From Lathyrus oleraceus (taxonomy: Eukaryota; Streptophyta; Magnoliopsida; Fabales; Fabaceae), in the NCBI RefSeq assembly GCF_024323335.1, contig NC_066580.1, positions 85,111,391 through 85,175,390 on the forward strand: DNA of 64,000 nucleotides, written 5' to 3'. How positions within the stretch are numbered: the stretch's first letter is position 1; each line of letters starts with the position of its first letter. Positions 24,281 through 35,653 of the stretch are shown here, one piece after another. The translations under genes and the position numbers were made by a program. The notes under the pieces are model-generated. The model saw nothing but the letters and a program-made list of their open reading frames with translations, searched no databases and had not been told where the DNA came from.

Positions 24281-24368
24281 CTGAAACAATCAAGCACGTT
24301 AGTAACAAATACCTGCAAAATAAAACACAGGTTATTATGATCAATGCATGGATGCAGTGTCTATCCAT

Positions 24369-24722
24369 ATGAAGGACACTTTGTCTCTTGATCCTGGCAT
24401 CATTGAGACAAACAATAATCCGACATCAATATTCTGATATTCGGCATTTGATTTCATCGTGCAGATCGGAGATATGTGATTTAGCATGATACCCCCAAAC
24501 CGTGTGTGTGCTTGTGTGAGTGCATACGGTAAAGCAAATAAAGCTTGAAAACCAATCACTGACTGAAAAATCACCATCACATAACCAAAAGTGCACAACA
24601 AGTGCCATAGTCATACATCAAGCCAGATAAAATTCAAATACAATCCTCCAGAATCAGGAAAGAAATACAAGCAAGTGAATTCCGTCAACAAGCCTGACGG
24701 TAATCCAATACAAATGAAAGAT
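24369..24722 (-). other. Spacer between ORF1 and gag (element 1)
   Basis: About 350 bases without a convincing gene. Short minus-strand frames here show no family resemblance. Acceptor-like AG sites lie at its gag end (24313 and 24281), so part of it may be removed by splicing; I find no single clear donor. Confidence 0.5.
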
Positions 24723-26444
24723 CTAACTGGATGAGGGTCCCACAGACGGCCCTATCTCATCTTCCATCCTCCCGAACTCTGCGGCGAACCTGAGCTCGGT
24801 GTTCTCCTGCTGTAGTCTCCCCACTTCCTTCTGATGAATCTTCATCTGCCTGAAGTAGTGGTCTCTCTCTGCCATGTAATGATCTCTCTCAGCGGTGATC
24901 TTCAGATTCTCTGACTCCTTTGCCTTCAGCTTTGCCTTCCACTCAGCAATGAGACTTCTGACTCTATCATCCCTCTGATCTCTGACAAGAATTTGCCTCC
25001 TCTTCTCATCTTCAATAACTTTTGAAGCTCTAGCCAATCTCTCCTTGGTGATGTCATGCTCCCTGTTGGACGATGCTAAGGCCTGACTAATCTTCCCATA
25101 GTAGGCTGTATCCATCTCAAAGCGCTTGGCTTCCAAAGCATGTCGCTTGTCTTGATCTTCCATCTTGACTTTGATCTCTTGATTAGCTGCCTGAAACCGA
25201 GCAACACTTCTCTCCAATTCAGCTTTCTCTGCAAGTAGCTGATCTCTGGCCCTCTTCATCTCAAGGAATTCCTCCATGCTGACAGAAGAACTTGGACCCT
25301 CAATCCTAGGACACACTAGATCACCTCCAGGAAACGGTAGATGTGTAACCTCAATCCTCTTTCGCAACCAATCTTCAAATAAAGGAAAATACCGACTGTT
25401 GACTTTACCATAAGGAACCTTACCCTTCCTCTGAATATCTCGCCACTCATCCAATACCTGCCTCAGCTTGGTCTGGTTGCCATCAATCGGGAAATAGAAG
25501 GACTCCTGAATCTCTCGCCCGAGAGGAGGACCCTCTACAGCAAACCCCATCTGTCTCCTGAGAAGCGTTGGGTTGTAATTGATGCAACCCTGAACTCCCA
25601 CCAAAGGCACATTAGGTAAACTCCCACAACTGCATATAAAATCCCGTCCAGCCAAACCATTATGAGTCCAAGCAATATCATCAGCCCGCAAACCCATCAA
25701 CCTGAATGACCACTTGACAATGGGATCAATATGAGCAAAGGCACCTCGAGAAGGCAAATACCCCATAAACCACTTGAAGAGCAACTGAGAACAGCACCTG
25801 ATCAAGCCACCACGCCGTTTCTCATTCCTATTATGAACCGAGTAATAAACATCTCCGATCAGAGTAGGAATAGGGTTTCTCTGCATGAACAATCTGATAG
25901 CATTATGGTCCACAAAATTCTTCTGATTAGGAAACAGAACAATCCCATAAATGCTCACAGCGATCAGAGCACAAACCGTCTTCCAATTACCCATAGCAGC
26001 ATGCTCCTTAGCATTAGCCTCCAAGAAACTCAAATGGAAACCAGGTGACTTTCCTTTCTCCTTCAAACCCTCCTTGACCATTTCCGGACTCAAATAAAGA
26101 GCACGTGAAATCCCAAGGACATCTGGTTCTGCTTTAGTGACATGGAAAGGAATCTGATCACGGATCTGCATACACAAGATACTAGCATAGTCCTCCATCA
26201 GAGGTCCCAACAGATAGTCTGGAAATACAAAGCATCTCAGCCCCGGGTCATAGAACTGAAGAAGAGTATGAATGACACTTCTGTCGCTGTCACTGAGTCT
26301 GAAAACCATCTTCAGGATACTACCGTATGACTCTCTGAACATCCCCACATGGTCGGGAGTAATCAATGCTATCATCTCCTTCAGCACATCAATCTCAGGA
26401 TCGAAGAAACTGTATGCAACGTTGTCTTTCAGACCGATCCTCAT
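24723..26444 (-). CDS. Element 1 ORF1 protein (DUF7745-like), 573 aa
   Basis: This intact frame lies between the leader and gag, where Ogre elements carry an extra ORF of unknown role. The N-terminal 300 or so residues form a globular region with conserved patches (LLQFYDPGLRCFVFPDY, YGIVLFPN, GGLIRCCSQLL.KWF, CGSLPNVPL.G, INYNP) shared with elements A and 2. A linker (about 300-385) is followed by a long charged coiled coil (about 390-555) rich in Glu, Lys and Arg with heptad spacing. I recall the N-terminal region as Pfam DUF7745 and note a general resemblance to plant mobile domain proteins; neither could be checked. No catalytic motif, signal peptide or membrane segment is visible. The ATG chosen gives the full conserved block. 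It is the only element 1 frame without a premature stop. Confidence 0.88.
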   Translation of the reverse strand: MRIGLKDNVAYSFFDPEIDVLKEMIALITPDHVGMFRESYGSILKMVFRLSDSDRSVIHTLLQFYDPGLRCFVFPDYLLGPLMEDYASILCMQIRDQIPFHVTKAEPDVLGISRALYLSPEMVKEGLKEKGKSPGFHLSFLEANAKEHAAMGNWKTVCALIAVSIYGIVLFPNQKNFVDHNAIRLFMQRNPIPTLIGDVYYSVHNRNEKRRGGLIRCCSQLLFKWFMGYLPSRGAFAHIDPIVKWSFRLMGLRADDIAWTHNGLAGRDFICSCGSLPNVPLVGVQGCINYNPTLLRRQMGFAVEGPPLGREIQESFYFPIDGNQTKLRQVLDEWRDIQRKGKVPYGKVNSRYFPLFEDWLRKRIEVTHLPFPGGDLVCPRIEGPSSSVSMEEFLEMKRARDQLLAEKAELERSVARFQAANQEIKVKMEDQDKRHALEAKRFEMDTAYYGKISQALASSNREHDITKERLARASKVIEDEKRRQILVRDQRDDRVRSLIAEWKAKLKAKESENLKITAERDHYMAERDHYFRQMKIHQKEVGRLQQENTELRFAAEFGRMEDEIGPSVGPSSS

Positions 26445-27501
26445 ATCTGAGCAGAAAGTCTCTCAACCAGGATATCAATAAAAAATGTCCCTGCATATGG
26501 ATAAACATGTGTTAGATGCAATTAATGCAAGATGTAATGATGCTGATGAATGAATGCAATGCGTTGCCATCCTCCAAGCCATCTGATCATCTGCACTGAA
26601 TCTGGTCTCTGAACTGATCATAACCATCTGAGGAGATAAGTAACCACTAATCTGACCCACGGGTTCCGAAATAAACGGAAGAAAGATACATCATCATCAT
26701 CATCAGTCTCTGAGCAGACACTCACAATCATCTGAATCGGCCCGGGGAATCCTGAAATAAACGGATCCCCACTGATAAATAACTCGGCCCGGGGAATCCT
26801 GAAATAAACGGATCCCCACTGATAAATCACAGACAGCACTCCGGCGTCTTGGCAATAAATGACCATAAATCCGACTTATAAATAGGACTCACAGAACAAA
26901 TAGTCACCATCTGAATCCATCTGATCATGCATCTGAAAGAATCACCCTCCCCTCACAGGTAAATTCTAAACAGGTCATCCTAAGGCGGATAATAGTCTCG
27001 ACAATCGGGCGGAGATACTCAATGGGTTTGCCCTTTCGGGTGTGCCATTGTAGCTCTCTTAAAATTGTCTAAACCAAAGATCCGGGAAATGATCGGTCAC
27101 CAGAGTCAATAATTCAGATGAAGTAACCCAACCAAAGTGGAATATCCACAGAGGCAAGCACTATCAAATGAACCTCGTCCGGCTTGTGGTACATCACACC
27201 GCCAGGCACATGTTGACTTAACATGAAATAGGCGATATGAGACCACACTAATCCTAGGTGTATACTCGGGCCTGGGTTTTAGCCCCACTCAGAACACCCA
27301 CCCCAAACAGAGGAACCACCTGCATAGAGGACGGCAACAACATGATAGTATGATGCATGCAAATATTTAATGCAAATACATGTTCACTGGTTAGAATGAT
27401 AAATGCAATAAATAAAGCACAACAAGCAACCTAAACTATCCTAGAACGCTAGGAAGGACCCGCTTAGGGACGATGGACCAGCATAGGTCTACATCTCGAG
27501 G
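26445..27501 (-). other. Element 1 leader (untranslated)
   Basis: About 1.06 kb between primer site and ORF1, with no convincing gene. It contains the 47-bp tandem duplication at 26737-26830 and a short (ATC)n tract at about 26688-26703. In element sense the end nearest the primer site reads GGGACCTCGAGATG. Confidence 0.7.
26737..26830. repeat. 47-bp tandem duplication in the leader
   Basis: Two essentially identical units (26737-26783 and 26784-26830) start TCGGCCCGGGGAATCCTG and contain the pairable GGGGAATCC...GGATCCCC. A partial third copy (TTCCGAAATAAACGG) lies near 26666. The near identity implies recent duplication. Confidence 0.9.
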
Positions 27502-27519
27502 TCCCCAGCAGAGTCGCCA
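27502..27519 (-). other. Primer binding site of element 1
   Basis: The plus strand reads TCCCCAGCAGAGTCGCCA, so element sense is TGGCGACTCTGCTGGGGA, two bases from the 5' LTR terminus. It ends in the complement of CCA, as expected for priming by a tRNA 3' end. Confidence 0.94.
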
Positions 27520-27521
27520 GG

Positions 27522-30500
27522 TGTCGCATCCTGCGAAAAAACAACCGGCGAGCTAAACAAAAACAAACACAAAGCCGCCACTACGCGTTATTTATCCCAA
27601 AATAGGGAAAGGAAACGCTCAGAGAAACCTGGAAAAAGCATGGTCTCGCGACCAAAGAGAAAGGGTAAGGGAGTCGGTTACGCGAGGGGAAGGTATTAGC
27701 ACCCCTCACGTCCGTCGTACTCGACGGGATCCACGTTCTAGAATAAAGAATAGGTTGCTAAAACATCACACACACACACAGGGAACGCAGGTGGGGTTAA
27801 GAGAAGGGAGCTCGATAGGACATCGCATCCTATGCCTACATATCTCGTCTGGAACGAGAATCAGAGCCACTGTAGTTTGGCTTACGCACGCCAAACAACA
27901 CAAAACAAACAAACACACAAGGGTATCAAACATGGAGCCCGACAACCACTTGATGGAATTATGTCAGCATCCGAACCAAAACACACTCAAAAGGGCAAAC
28001 GTGGAGCCCGACAGCCAATCACTGGGCTTACGTCAGCATCCGAACCCAAAACACCAAACACTGGAACCCAGATGCCACTTGATGGACTTACACCGGCTTC
28101 CAAGCACACAACAAGCACAAACAAACAAACAACAACTTGCTAAGGAGTCGGGGACTCGAGCCTAGCATTTGTCAAACAACACACGCAAAAAAGAAAAAGG
28201 CGCCCGGAGAGGTCTCGCACGACCTCCTGCCTACATACCTCGTCTGGAACAAGGATCAGGGCGATGTAGTTCCCCTGAAAGGGACTGAAATTCTAGCCAG
28301 AAACAAAGGGGGACACACTACCAGGGAGCTGTACTCGAGCCTAGTGTTATCATGCATCATTGCCCTATGTTCAGGTTTCTATCCTACTTGCATCAGCAAA
28401 CTACTCCTATCCAGGAAAGAAGCAAGCATACAAGCATACAGAGTAACTCAAGCATTTGCAAGCAAACATGTCACACAAACATTCACAAAGCACACACTAT
28501 AACCAAACAAGTGGGCTCAATCAATAGGTTTAACTGCCGAAGTAATTCATCTGTACATGGGTGTTAGTCGCTCTTAACCTTGCCATTGAGGGGCTAAGGT
28601 GAAGCAGATGAAAGGTGAAGTGAGGATGAGACCTCACAGCTCTTATCCCCGACCAGGGAGAGCTTCAGACAAAAGAGCATGGGTCCAGAATGTGGGAACC
28701 CTTCTATACTCAAAGACTCTGACTCGATTGTGCAACAGCACAGGATCTTGGGTTTGTGCCCCAATGCATCAACACACAGCAGTGTGAGCAGAGGGACGAC
28801 TCAACAGAATAGTGGGGGATAGATTGCATATCCCTAGCTTCCACCAATTGCCTCATAGAGGTCTTTACTTGCTTGGGCACAAAAAGTAAACAACCACAAT
28901 CATTGCCTCTTAAGGAGGACTTCAGACATTTGCCCGGCCCGGTAACAGGCCCGGTCTCCCAGACTACATGAAGTCAAAAGGACCTACCTCAATTGGTTTA
29001 CACAACCAAGCAGCAGCAAGCAAGTTCTTAAAAGAACTATAAGCAACTAAATGTACCTAAAAACAATCAAGTATCATCAGTACTCAGACAGACAAACATA
29101 AACAGCAAATGTTAATCAGTTAATCTATACAGATCAATGCACATAAAGGCAAGCTATAAGCTCAAGCTCAAGCTTCACAACCTACAAAACAAATTCATGT
29201 TAGTAGACAACATCAAACAACATCAACTTAATCCACTTGATTCAATCTCCTTAAGCATTGTGCTTTTCATCCTGAAAAATCAAGCAAATGTGAGAAACAA
29301 GACCACTAGGCCAAGCCTAGGGTCCAAAAGTGAGAAAAAATTCTAAACAACAAGGGATCTTCAACCAAAATCAAATTAAAGCCAAACAAAAGCAAATGCA
29401 ATTGGTCCCATGCTTATACCATTCACCATATTCATTTCATACACAAAACAAGCCAAACTAGGTCAAATGGAACACCAAATATCCAAACAGAATGACTTTA
29501 ACCAAATCCATATCAAAACAATTCCAAAAATCCTCAAATAATTTACACCTAAACAGGACATATTCAAGGTATAGCATGTCAATTTTCAGCTCAATTGGAC
29601 AAAAGGAACTATGTCAATGAAAATCAAGAAAAACAGACACAATTATTCAAGCCAAGCCATAGCATCAACACATGCATTCACTTCAAAAAATCATAAGTCA
29701 ATGAAAACAATTAAGAAATGAATAGGACCAAAACAGGGATGTCCTACAATGTGTCTACAACCATCATACCAAATTTCATGTTCATCTAAAACCATATGAG
29801 CATTTCACAAAGATAATACAAACATGTGTCACATGAACTTGCACATTTGACCAACAGAGATGAAAAATACCAATCAAATTGAAAATGCCATAGAAAAACC
29901 CAGAAAAAATCACATAGCATCTTAACATATCAATGAACATCCATGCAAAATTTCAAGTCATTGTAACAAGCATCGGCTAGGCAAATAATTTCATGAGGTT
30001 GCCCTAATTAGGTGTGACACAAATTGTCACACCTAAGTTCAAAAATCATATCTCACTCCACAGGTATCCAAAATTCACAAACTTTATTTGTAAATCACCA
30101 TTAACATGTCTACAATCACCACAAAAAATTTCAGACATTTCTTTTAAGGTATGAGAATTTCACATCAAAAATGGTAGAACATGTCAAAAATGCACACAAG
30201 TCAAACATTCATAGACCAAGTCAAATATTTACCATGCACAACTTGCAAAATCATACTCATAAAAAACTAGAGACAAAATGGGATCTAACAAAAAAAACCT
30301 CATATTTTTCTGATTAATAAAATATTTTTTATGATTTTTTAAATGTTCATGTGATTTTTTAATAATTATTTGAATTATATTAATTAATTAAGTGTTTTTA
30401 ATGGCAATATGGTAAATACTCCTGGCCAGACCAAAACGCGGTCGTTCTACTAATTGAGGTTGAGGCACGCTATTGGTTAATGTTGGCGCGGCAAACACAA

Positions 30501-32652
30501 TTTGAAAACGGTAATGCACAAAAATGGATCAAACGCGTTTCATCATCATCTTCTTTCCCAGAAATTCCCAGAACTCACATGAACACGCGAAGAACAAATG
30601 TCAATGAAAATTAACATGCATATAACCGTTGGAAAGGTCTTAATGTCAGGAACACGAATATGCAAGTAATTTTGTCCAATTGTTCATATATTTTACGAAT
30701 AGAAGGGATTAGGTTTTGGCATCATTACTTTGAATCAACATAACTTTCTCTACGCTCATCCATTTTACAAACCAAAGGTAGCATTGGATTCTACATCAAA
30801 CACACTACGATACGCATACAACAATTAATCCATACATGAGATTCGATTTGTCACCTTATTTGGAAGGCAGTGATGGAATTCGATGTTTCAAGGCATGTAG
30901 ATCCAAAACAGATGCAGTAGAAGCCTCAAGGTGTTGGATGAAGTGCTCAGGTTAGCTTGAATTTGCTCCTAGCGCGCGAAAATTCCAAAAGCCATTGATG
31001 AATCAAGAATGAACAGTTGCGATTTGGTGCTTCTTTCAATCCAATTTGCCAAAACAGTTGAAGTAGATGATGAATGGAGCTTGCAGCAAGAAGAATTTCA
31101 CAAATTGATCAAGAATTGAGAGAGTTTCGATGGATTTTGGCTTTTGTGTTCTTGAGAGAATTTGATGAATTTGGAGGGAAAAAGGAGATTGTGATTTGTG
31201 ATTTGTGAATTCTGTTAGAGTTTGTTATGATTAGGAACTTATACCCCAGCTTAATCCACACTTAATCACTTTAATTAGCAAAATGCAATGTGATTAGCAA
31301 AAATGTCATTTTCAAACCAAGGGCAAAATAGTACTTTCATATGCCAGCCAATGACAGCTCATTGCCAGCTCACACATGCCCTAAACATCTGTCATGAGCT
31401 GTTGCCACTTGTTTCATGTTGATTGGATAAGTATTTTAGAATTTCACTATGTCATGGCTATGTTATGCATTTTCAAGTTCATTCCAAAAGTGAAATATCA
31501 AACCATGAGGCCTTGGCATGTTATGATGATTCCAACCATTTCCAAATAGCATTTGTGAGGTGTTGCAAAAATCCCCACTCAAAAATTCCCATTATTTCTC
31601 AAGTTGGACAATTTTGCCCCTGGTTTTTTAATTGTGCACTTGAAATTTGACTTTTCGCATTGACCATTTTTGAAGAAATCCAATTATGCACCATGAAAGT
31701 ACATGTCAAATGGAGTTTGTGCATAAAAAGATCACCAATTTGGACACTCCATGTGGAAGTTATGCCCCTCTGATTATGGGTCATTTTTGAAATTGACTGG
31801 ACCATAACTTGCCAACCATACCTGGGATTTTCAAGTTCTTGGACTTTTTTGGAAAGGTGAGAACAAGATCTACAACTTTCATGTTGAACAAATTTTCATT
31901 TTAAGCTTCCTTGGACATGTAATTTTGAGGTCAAAAACTTTCCATTTTTGGAAACTTCCATTACAAGTCACTTTCTATTTTTGGCAGTTTTTGTCCTGAC
32001 TTGATTTTCTTCATTCTTAAGCTTTGAAAAGTCAAATAACACTTGTTCCAACATGAATGAAGTGTATCTAACTCATTTCCACCTCTAAATCCATCAGATC
32101 ATGTACAGTTGGCCACAGTTGACTTTTTCAACTGATAGATGAATTTGGCAATGCATTGATCAAACTGAGCTCCAATCTTCTGATGAAATGGCTCAAGGGT
32201 GAAACCCTAGCCTCAATAATCTTAATATAACCATATAATGAACCCCATAGCCATCATAGACCCCATCTCCTGATCATGCCCTGACTGGCCCAATGCAACT
32301 GATTAGGGTTGACCAGTGGTCAAAACCCTAATCTCAAGGAATGTGCTTCAATCTCCTGATTAAATCAAACCATGATGATAATGATGTATCACTTCAATCA
32401 AGATGAAGACCAATATCCTTTGAGAATCACAAAACCCTAATTTGGACTTGCACACCCTCAGATGATCATAGACCAGTCCAATGAACCCTAGGCTTGCACT
32501 TTAACTTTCTCAACTCTTGACCAAGACTTGAGATAATGGCTTGCACAGTGTAACCATGTGATATGCAATATGCAATGCCTAATGACCTAAAAATGATATG
32601 CAATATGTTAATGCTAGTCCCAAGAGAGGAGGGCAAATTTTGAGGTGTTACA
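27522..32652 (-). repeat. Element 1 5' LTR
   Basis: Partner of 8783-13913 with the same length. It carries the U5 hairpin (27712-27727), the CTCGT/ACGAG hairpin (27844-27858), 60-bp repeats (27924-28109), the hairpin-rich block (about 28530-28980), the dyad (30011-30033) and the TATA-like site (31238-31245). As the 5' LTR it would drive transcription of element 1 toward lower coordinates. Confidence 0.95.
31238..31245 (-). promoter_or_regulatory. TATA-like site in element 1 5' LTR
   Basis: Element-sense GGTATAAG followed by TTCCTAATCATAAC. Aligned LTRs keep a TATA-like site here although the surroundings vary. Transcription would start about 30 bases further down in coordinate. Inferred only. 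Confidence 0.45.
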
Positions 32653-32657
32653 AGGGG
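32653..32657. repeat. Target-site duplication AGGGG, right copy, element 1
   Basis: Directly follows the LTR terminus GTGTTACA and matches 8778-8782. Confidence 0.95.
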
Positions 32658-35507
32658 TTAACCCTATAATAAGCATGGAAGACTCGTTGTCCATCACTAA
32701 GGATATAGGTGAGCATTACATCTACCACAAAGATAACTCAAACCTAATAGCTAAAGGTTATAAAAAAGTTTTGATTAAGAAAGTGGCCATTGAAACCACA
32801 AAAAGACATTTGAATGGGTTATATTTACCAATGAGAAGTATTTATAAAATATGGTCAAAGTTGATTTAAAGATTCAATTCAAAATAAGTGTTATGAAAAG
32901 AAAGTTTGAAAATCAAAAGCATAAGGCTTAGGTTTCTAATGTTGAAAACAAATGTTAAATGTTTGCACAAAAGTTTTGGCTTGGGTTAGAGTGGAGAGAA
33001 GAAGAAGAATGGCTAAGATCCTAAGCATACAAGAGGTGAGGGAAAAGAGAACAAAACCACACAAGGAGTTCCTCTCTTGAGATCATATCGATGATCCAAG
33101 TAGCTCCCATCCTTTGGAATAAGCAATCACAAGCATAAACTCAAGCAATCAACAATTAATGAATTCTTGGACAAGATTCCTCAAGGCATCTGGGATCTCT
33201 CTCTCTTAGGAGCTCATGGTAATGGTTCCTCAATTAGGCTCAAGTTGGAATCCCTAGCACAAAGAAAACACACATCAAAAAGTTCTATGATCAATCAAAG
33301 AATGTACAAGAGAGAGTTTAGAATATGGTCCTTTCAAAGTTCTTTCTTAAGCTTTAAGCATTCTAAAGGCCCAATGCCTAGTTGCTCTTTGACTTTTATA
33401 GCACTCTAAAGGCCCAATGCCTAGTTGCTCTTCAAATTCCATTTGCTTGGGTAAGGTCCTAAATTCTAAGTCCATTTTGTCCAATTCTTGGCATTTTGTT
33501 CACAACAAACAGACAAACACAAGCACAAAAGATATATACACAATTATATACCCAAGTGGGCAAAAGACAAATGGCATTAACATAAACATGTGCTCCAATG
33601 AGCAAAGGAAAAAGCAAATGAATAATATGTGCAAGAATAGTAAATTGCATAAAAGTAAAGTGCATAAAGTAAATGTTAATTGTTAGTGGTTAATAGTTAG
33701 TGTGCCATAAGGCAAATTTAGCGCTATGTTAAGCAATCATAATTGGACTTATGTAGAAGTCACAACTATCTGAGGCCGGTCAATAATAATGTAGGCAACA
33801 ACACAAGTTAGGGGTCTTGATTAGTGAATCAAGTCCCAACAACTTGCCATGCCAAAAAGAAGAAGAGAATTGATCTTGTATTGGTTTAAGCCTTTTGCAT
33901 GATTTAGGAAACAACCTATCCTTAATGCAAAACCATTCACTTGATTAATTGATCAAGATGAATTAGATTTGGATCAAGGAAGGTTAAGTCTCCCTAATCA
34001 ATACTAACTTGTCAACCTTCAACTCATTGATCAAAAAGAAAAAGAAGAAGATGAAAAATGGAAATAAAAATGGCAAAAATACAAATGCATTAAATGAAGT
34101 AACATGTACCAATCATCATATGTTGACCAATAACATTGAAAGTCAAAGTCAAACAATCAAAAACAGAAGTGAGATGAAGATTGAAAGTCAAGAAAATGAA
34201 CAAAATATTTTAAGCATTTTTTTAATATTTAAAATAAACTTGAATTAAAAATAAAAGAAAGGTCAAACTTCAAAATCACTTCAAATCAACTTTGAAAAGT
34301 CCAAGTGATTTATCCTAAGTTCAACAAGGTCAAACAAAGTTTGACAAAAAATTTCAGCATTTTTAAAAGTCAGAAACTATTTTTAATCAATTAAAAATGA
34401 ATAAATATAACCTAATTGAACTAAAATCTCAAATAAATCTCAAATCAATTTAAAAATTGATTAGAATATTTTTCATAGATTCATCATTATTCAAATAGGT
34501 TAGGAAAATATTTTTGTATTTTTTGAATATCAAAAACTAATTAAAATGAATTAAAAATAACCAGAAAAGAGAAAATTCATTAAAAATATCAAATGATGAA
34601 ATAAAAAATATTAAAAATCATTTTAAGAAACTAGAAATTATTTGGAGACTAATGCAATTGGTCCCATAATTTTTGGATTAAAAATGAAAGAGTTATGATT
34701 TTTTGAAATAAAATGAAATTAAGAAAATAAAATGAAATAAATCAGAAAATGCAAAAAGCCTGGCGCGTTGGATCAAGTTTCATTAAATGATGTGGCACAT
34801 CAGATGGCTCACAGGCGCGCGCGTATCATAGGCTTGAGTCAAAGGCGAAACACAATGTATTAAAAAAAGTCATAACAATGATGACATGGATTAGATCTGG
34901 AAATGCAATCACACGGTCCAGATTGGATCTGGCAATGTAGCAGCCACCGGAGCCAACTTCTTCTCCGGTGAGCTTGCATTTTCCGGCCACCATAGCAGAC
35001 AACCAAAGCTTAACCAAATCACGCGATCTATACATCATTGGAAAGCTGGGATGATATACATCATCCATGTACCATCCATTTTCACTCTAGATTTCCATGG
35101 TGTGAGAAATCAGAGGTTGAAAAATCTGGTGTTCATCATGAACTCAATGGATTTCAAAAATTAAATGCATAATCATGATGCCTTTATTGAGAGGACTTCA
35201 GCCAACACAAGATCCAAGCAAATAGGTCAAAGGATGATGAGATTCGAAGAGAATACCAGTTGAAGAGCAAGCTTGATTTCTGGAGACTTGAGCTCGATTC
35301 CTTGCTTTCTTTGCCAAAACAGAAGATCAGTGAGATGAATGATGAAGGTTTAGAAGCTTTAGATCCAAGGATTCAACCAGATGTAGTTGAATTTTGGATC
35401 TGAAAAATTTAGAGAAAAATGAACTAGCTTCTTTGGTAATGGTTATGGATTCAATTGTGCAACATCTTAGGCGCCATTAGGTTGAGAATTGAATGAAGAG
35501 AAGCATG

Positions 35508-35516
35508 TATTTATAG
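35508..35516 (-). promoter_or_regulatory. TATA box of the element B LTR
   Basis: Element-sense CTATAAATA fits the plant TATA consensus and lies after a GC-richer stretch. Transcription would run toward lower coordinates but now meets element 1 within about 2.9 kb. Element 2 inserted about 140 bp upstream of this box. Confidence 0.55.
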
Positions 35517-35648
35517 CTGAACTTGAAGCAATGCAAGGCAATACTCGTATGCATGGAATTTGAACCCTTCATGCATGGGCCTGTACAGGCGTGTGCAAAG
35601 CCCAAAAGCTGATGCAAATGAATGTTAAACACAAACCAAGTTGAATTG

Positions 35649-35653
35649 GACGT
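35649..35653. repeat. Target-site duplication GACGT, left copy, element 2
   Basis: GACGT precedes TGTAAGACCCC at 35654 and recurs at 46728-46732 after the terminus CGCTACA. Confidence 0.94.

Larger units (their letters stand above)
8783..32652 (-). mobile_element. Element 1: complete Ogre-type retrotransposon, 23.87 kb
   Basis: Two 5131-bp LTRs (8783-13913 and 27522-32652) flank an internal region read on the minus strand in the order primer site, leader, ORF1, gag-pro, intron, RT-RNaseH-aRNaseH-integrase, 3' noncoding region, polypurine tract. A 5-bp duplication AGGGG flanks it. By eye I see roughly 35 single-base differences and two 1-base indels between the LTRs, so insertion was recent. 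It lies inside the LTR of element B. The size and the second RNase H match the Ogre branch of the Tat lineage. Despite its youth the reading frames carry five in-frame TAG codons and one frameshift, so this copy should not be able to supply all its own proteins. Confidence 0.95.
32658..35653 (-). mobile_element. Element B LTR, piece 2
   Basis: Continues piece 1 after element 1 is removed. It aligns with the reverse complement of element A LTR 3553-5890. It contains a strong TATA box (35508-35516) and the R/U5 start. No genes. The stretch 34030-34740 is AT-rich, the counterpart of 3900-4560. Confidence 0.87.

Noticed and set aside
8783..32652. The two 5.1-kb near-identical blocks as a segmental duplication
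   Set aside because: TG...CA ends, the primer site, polypurine tract and AGGGG flanks show they are the paired LTRs of one element.
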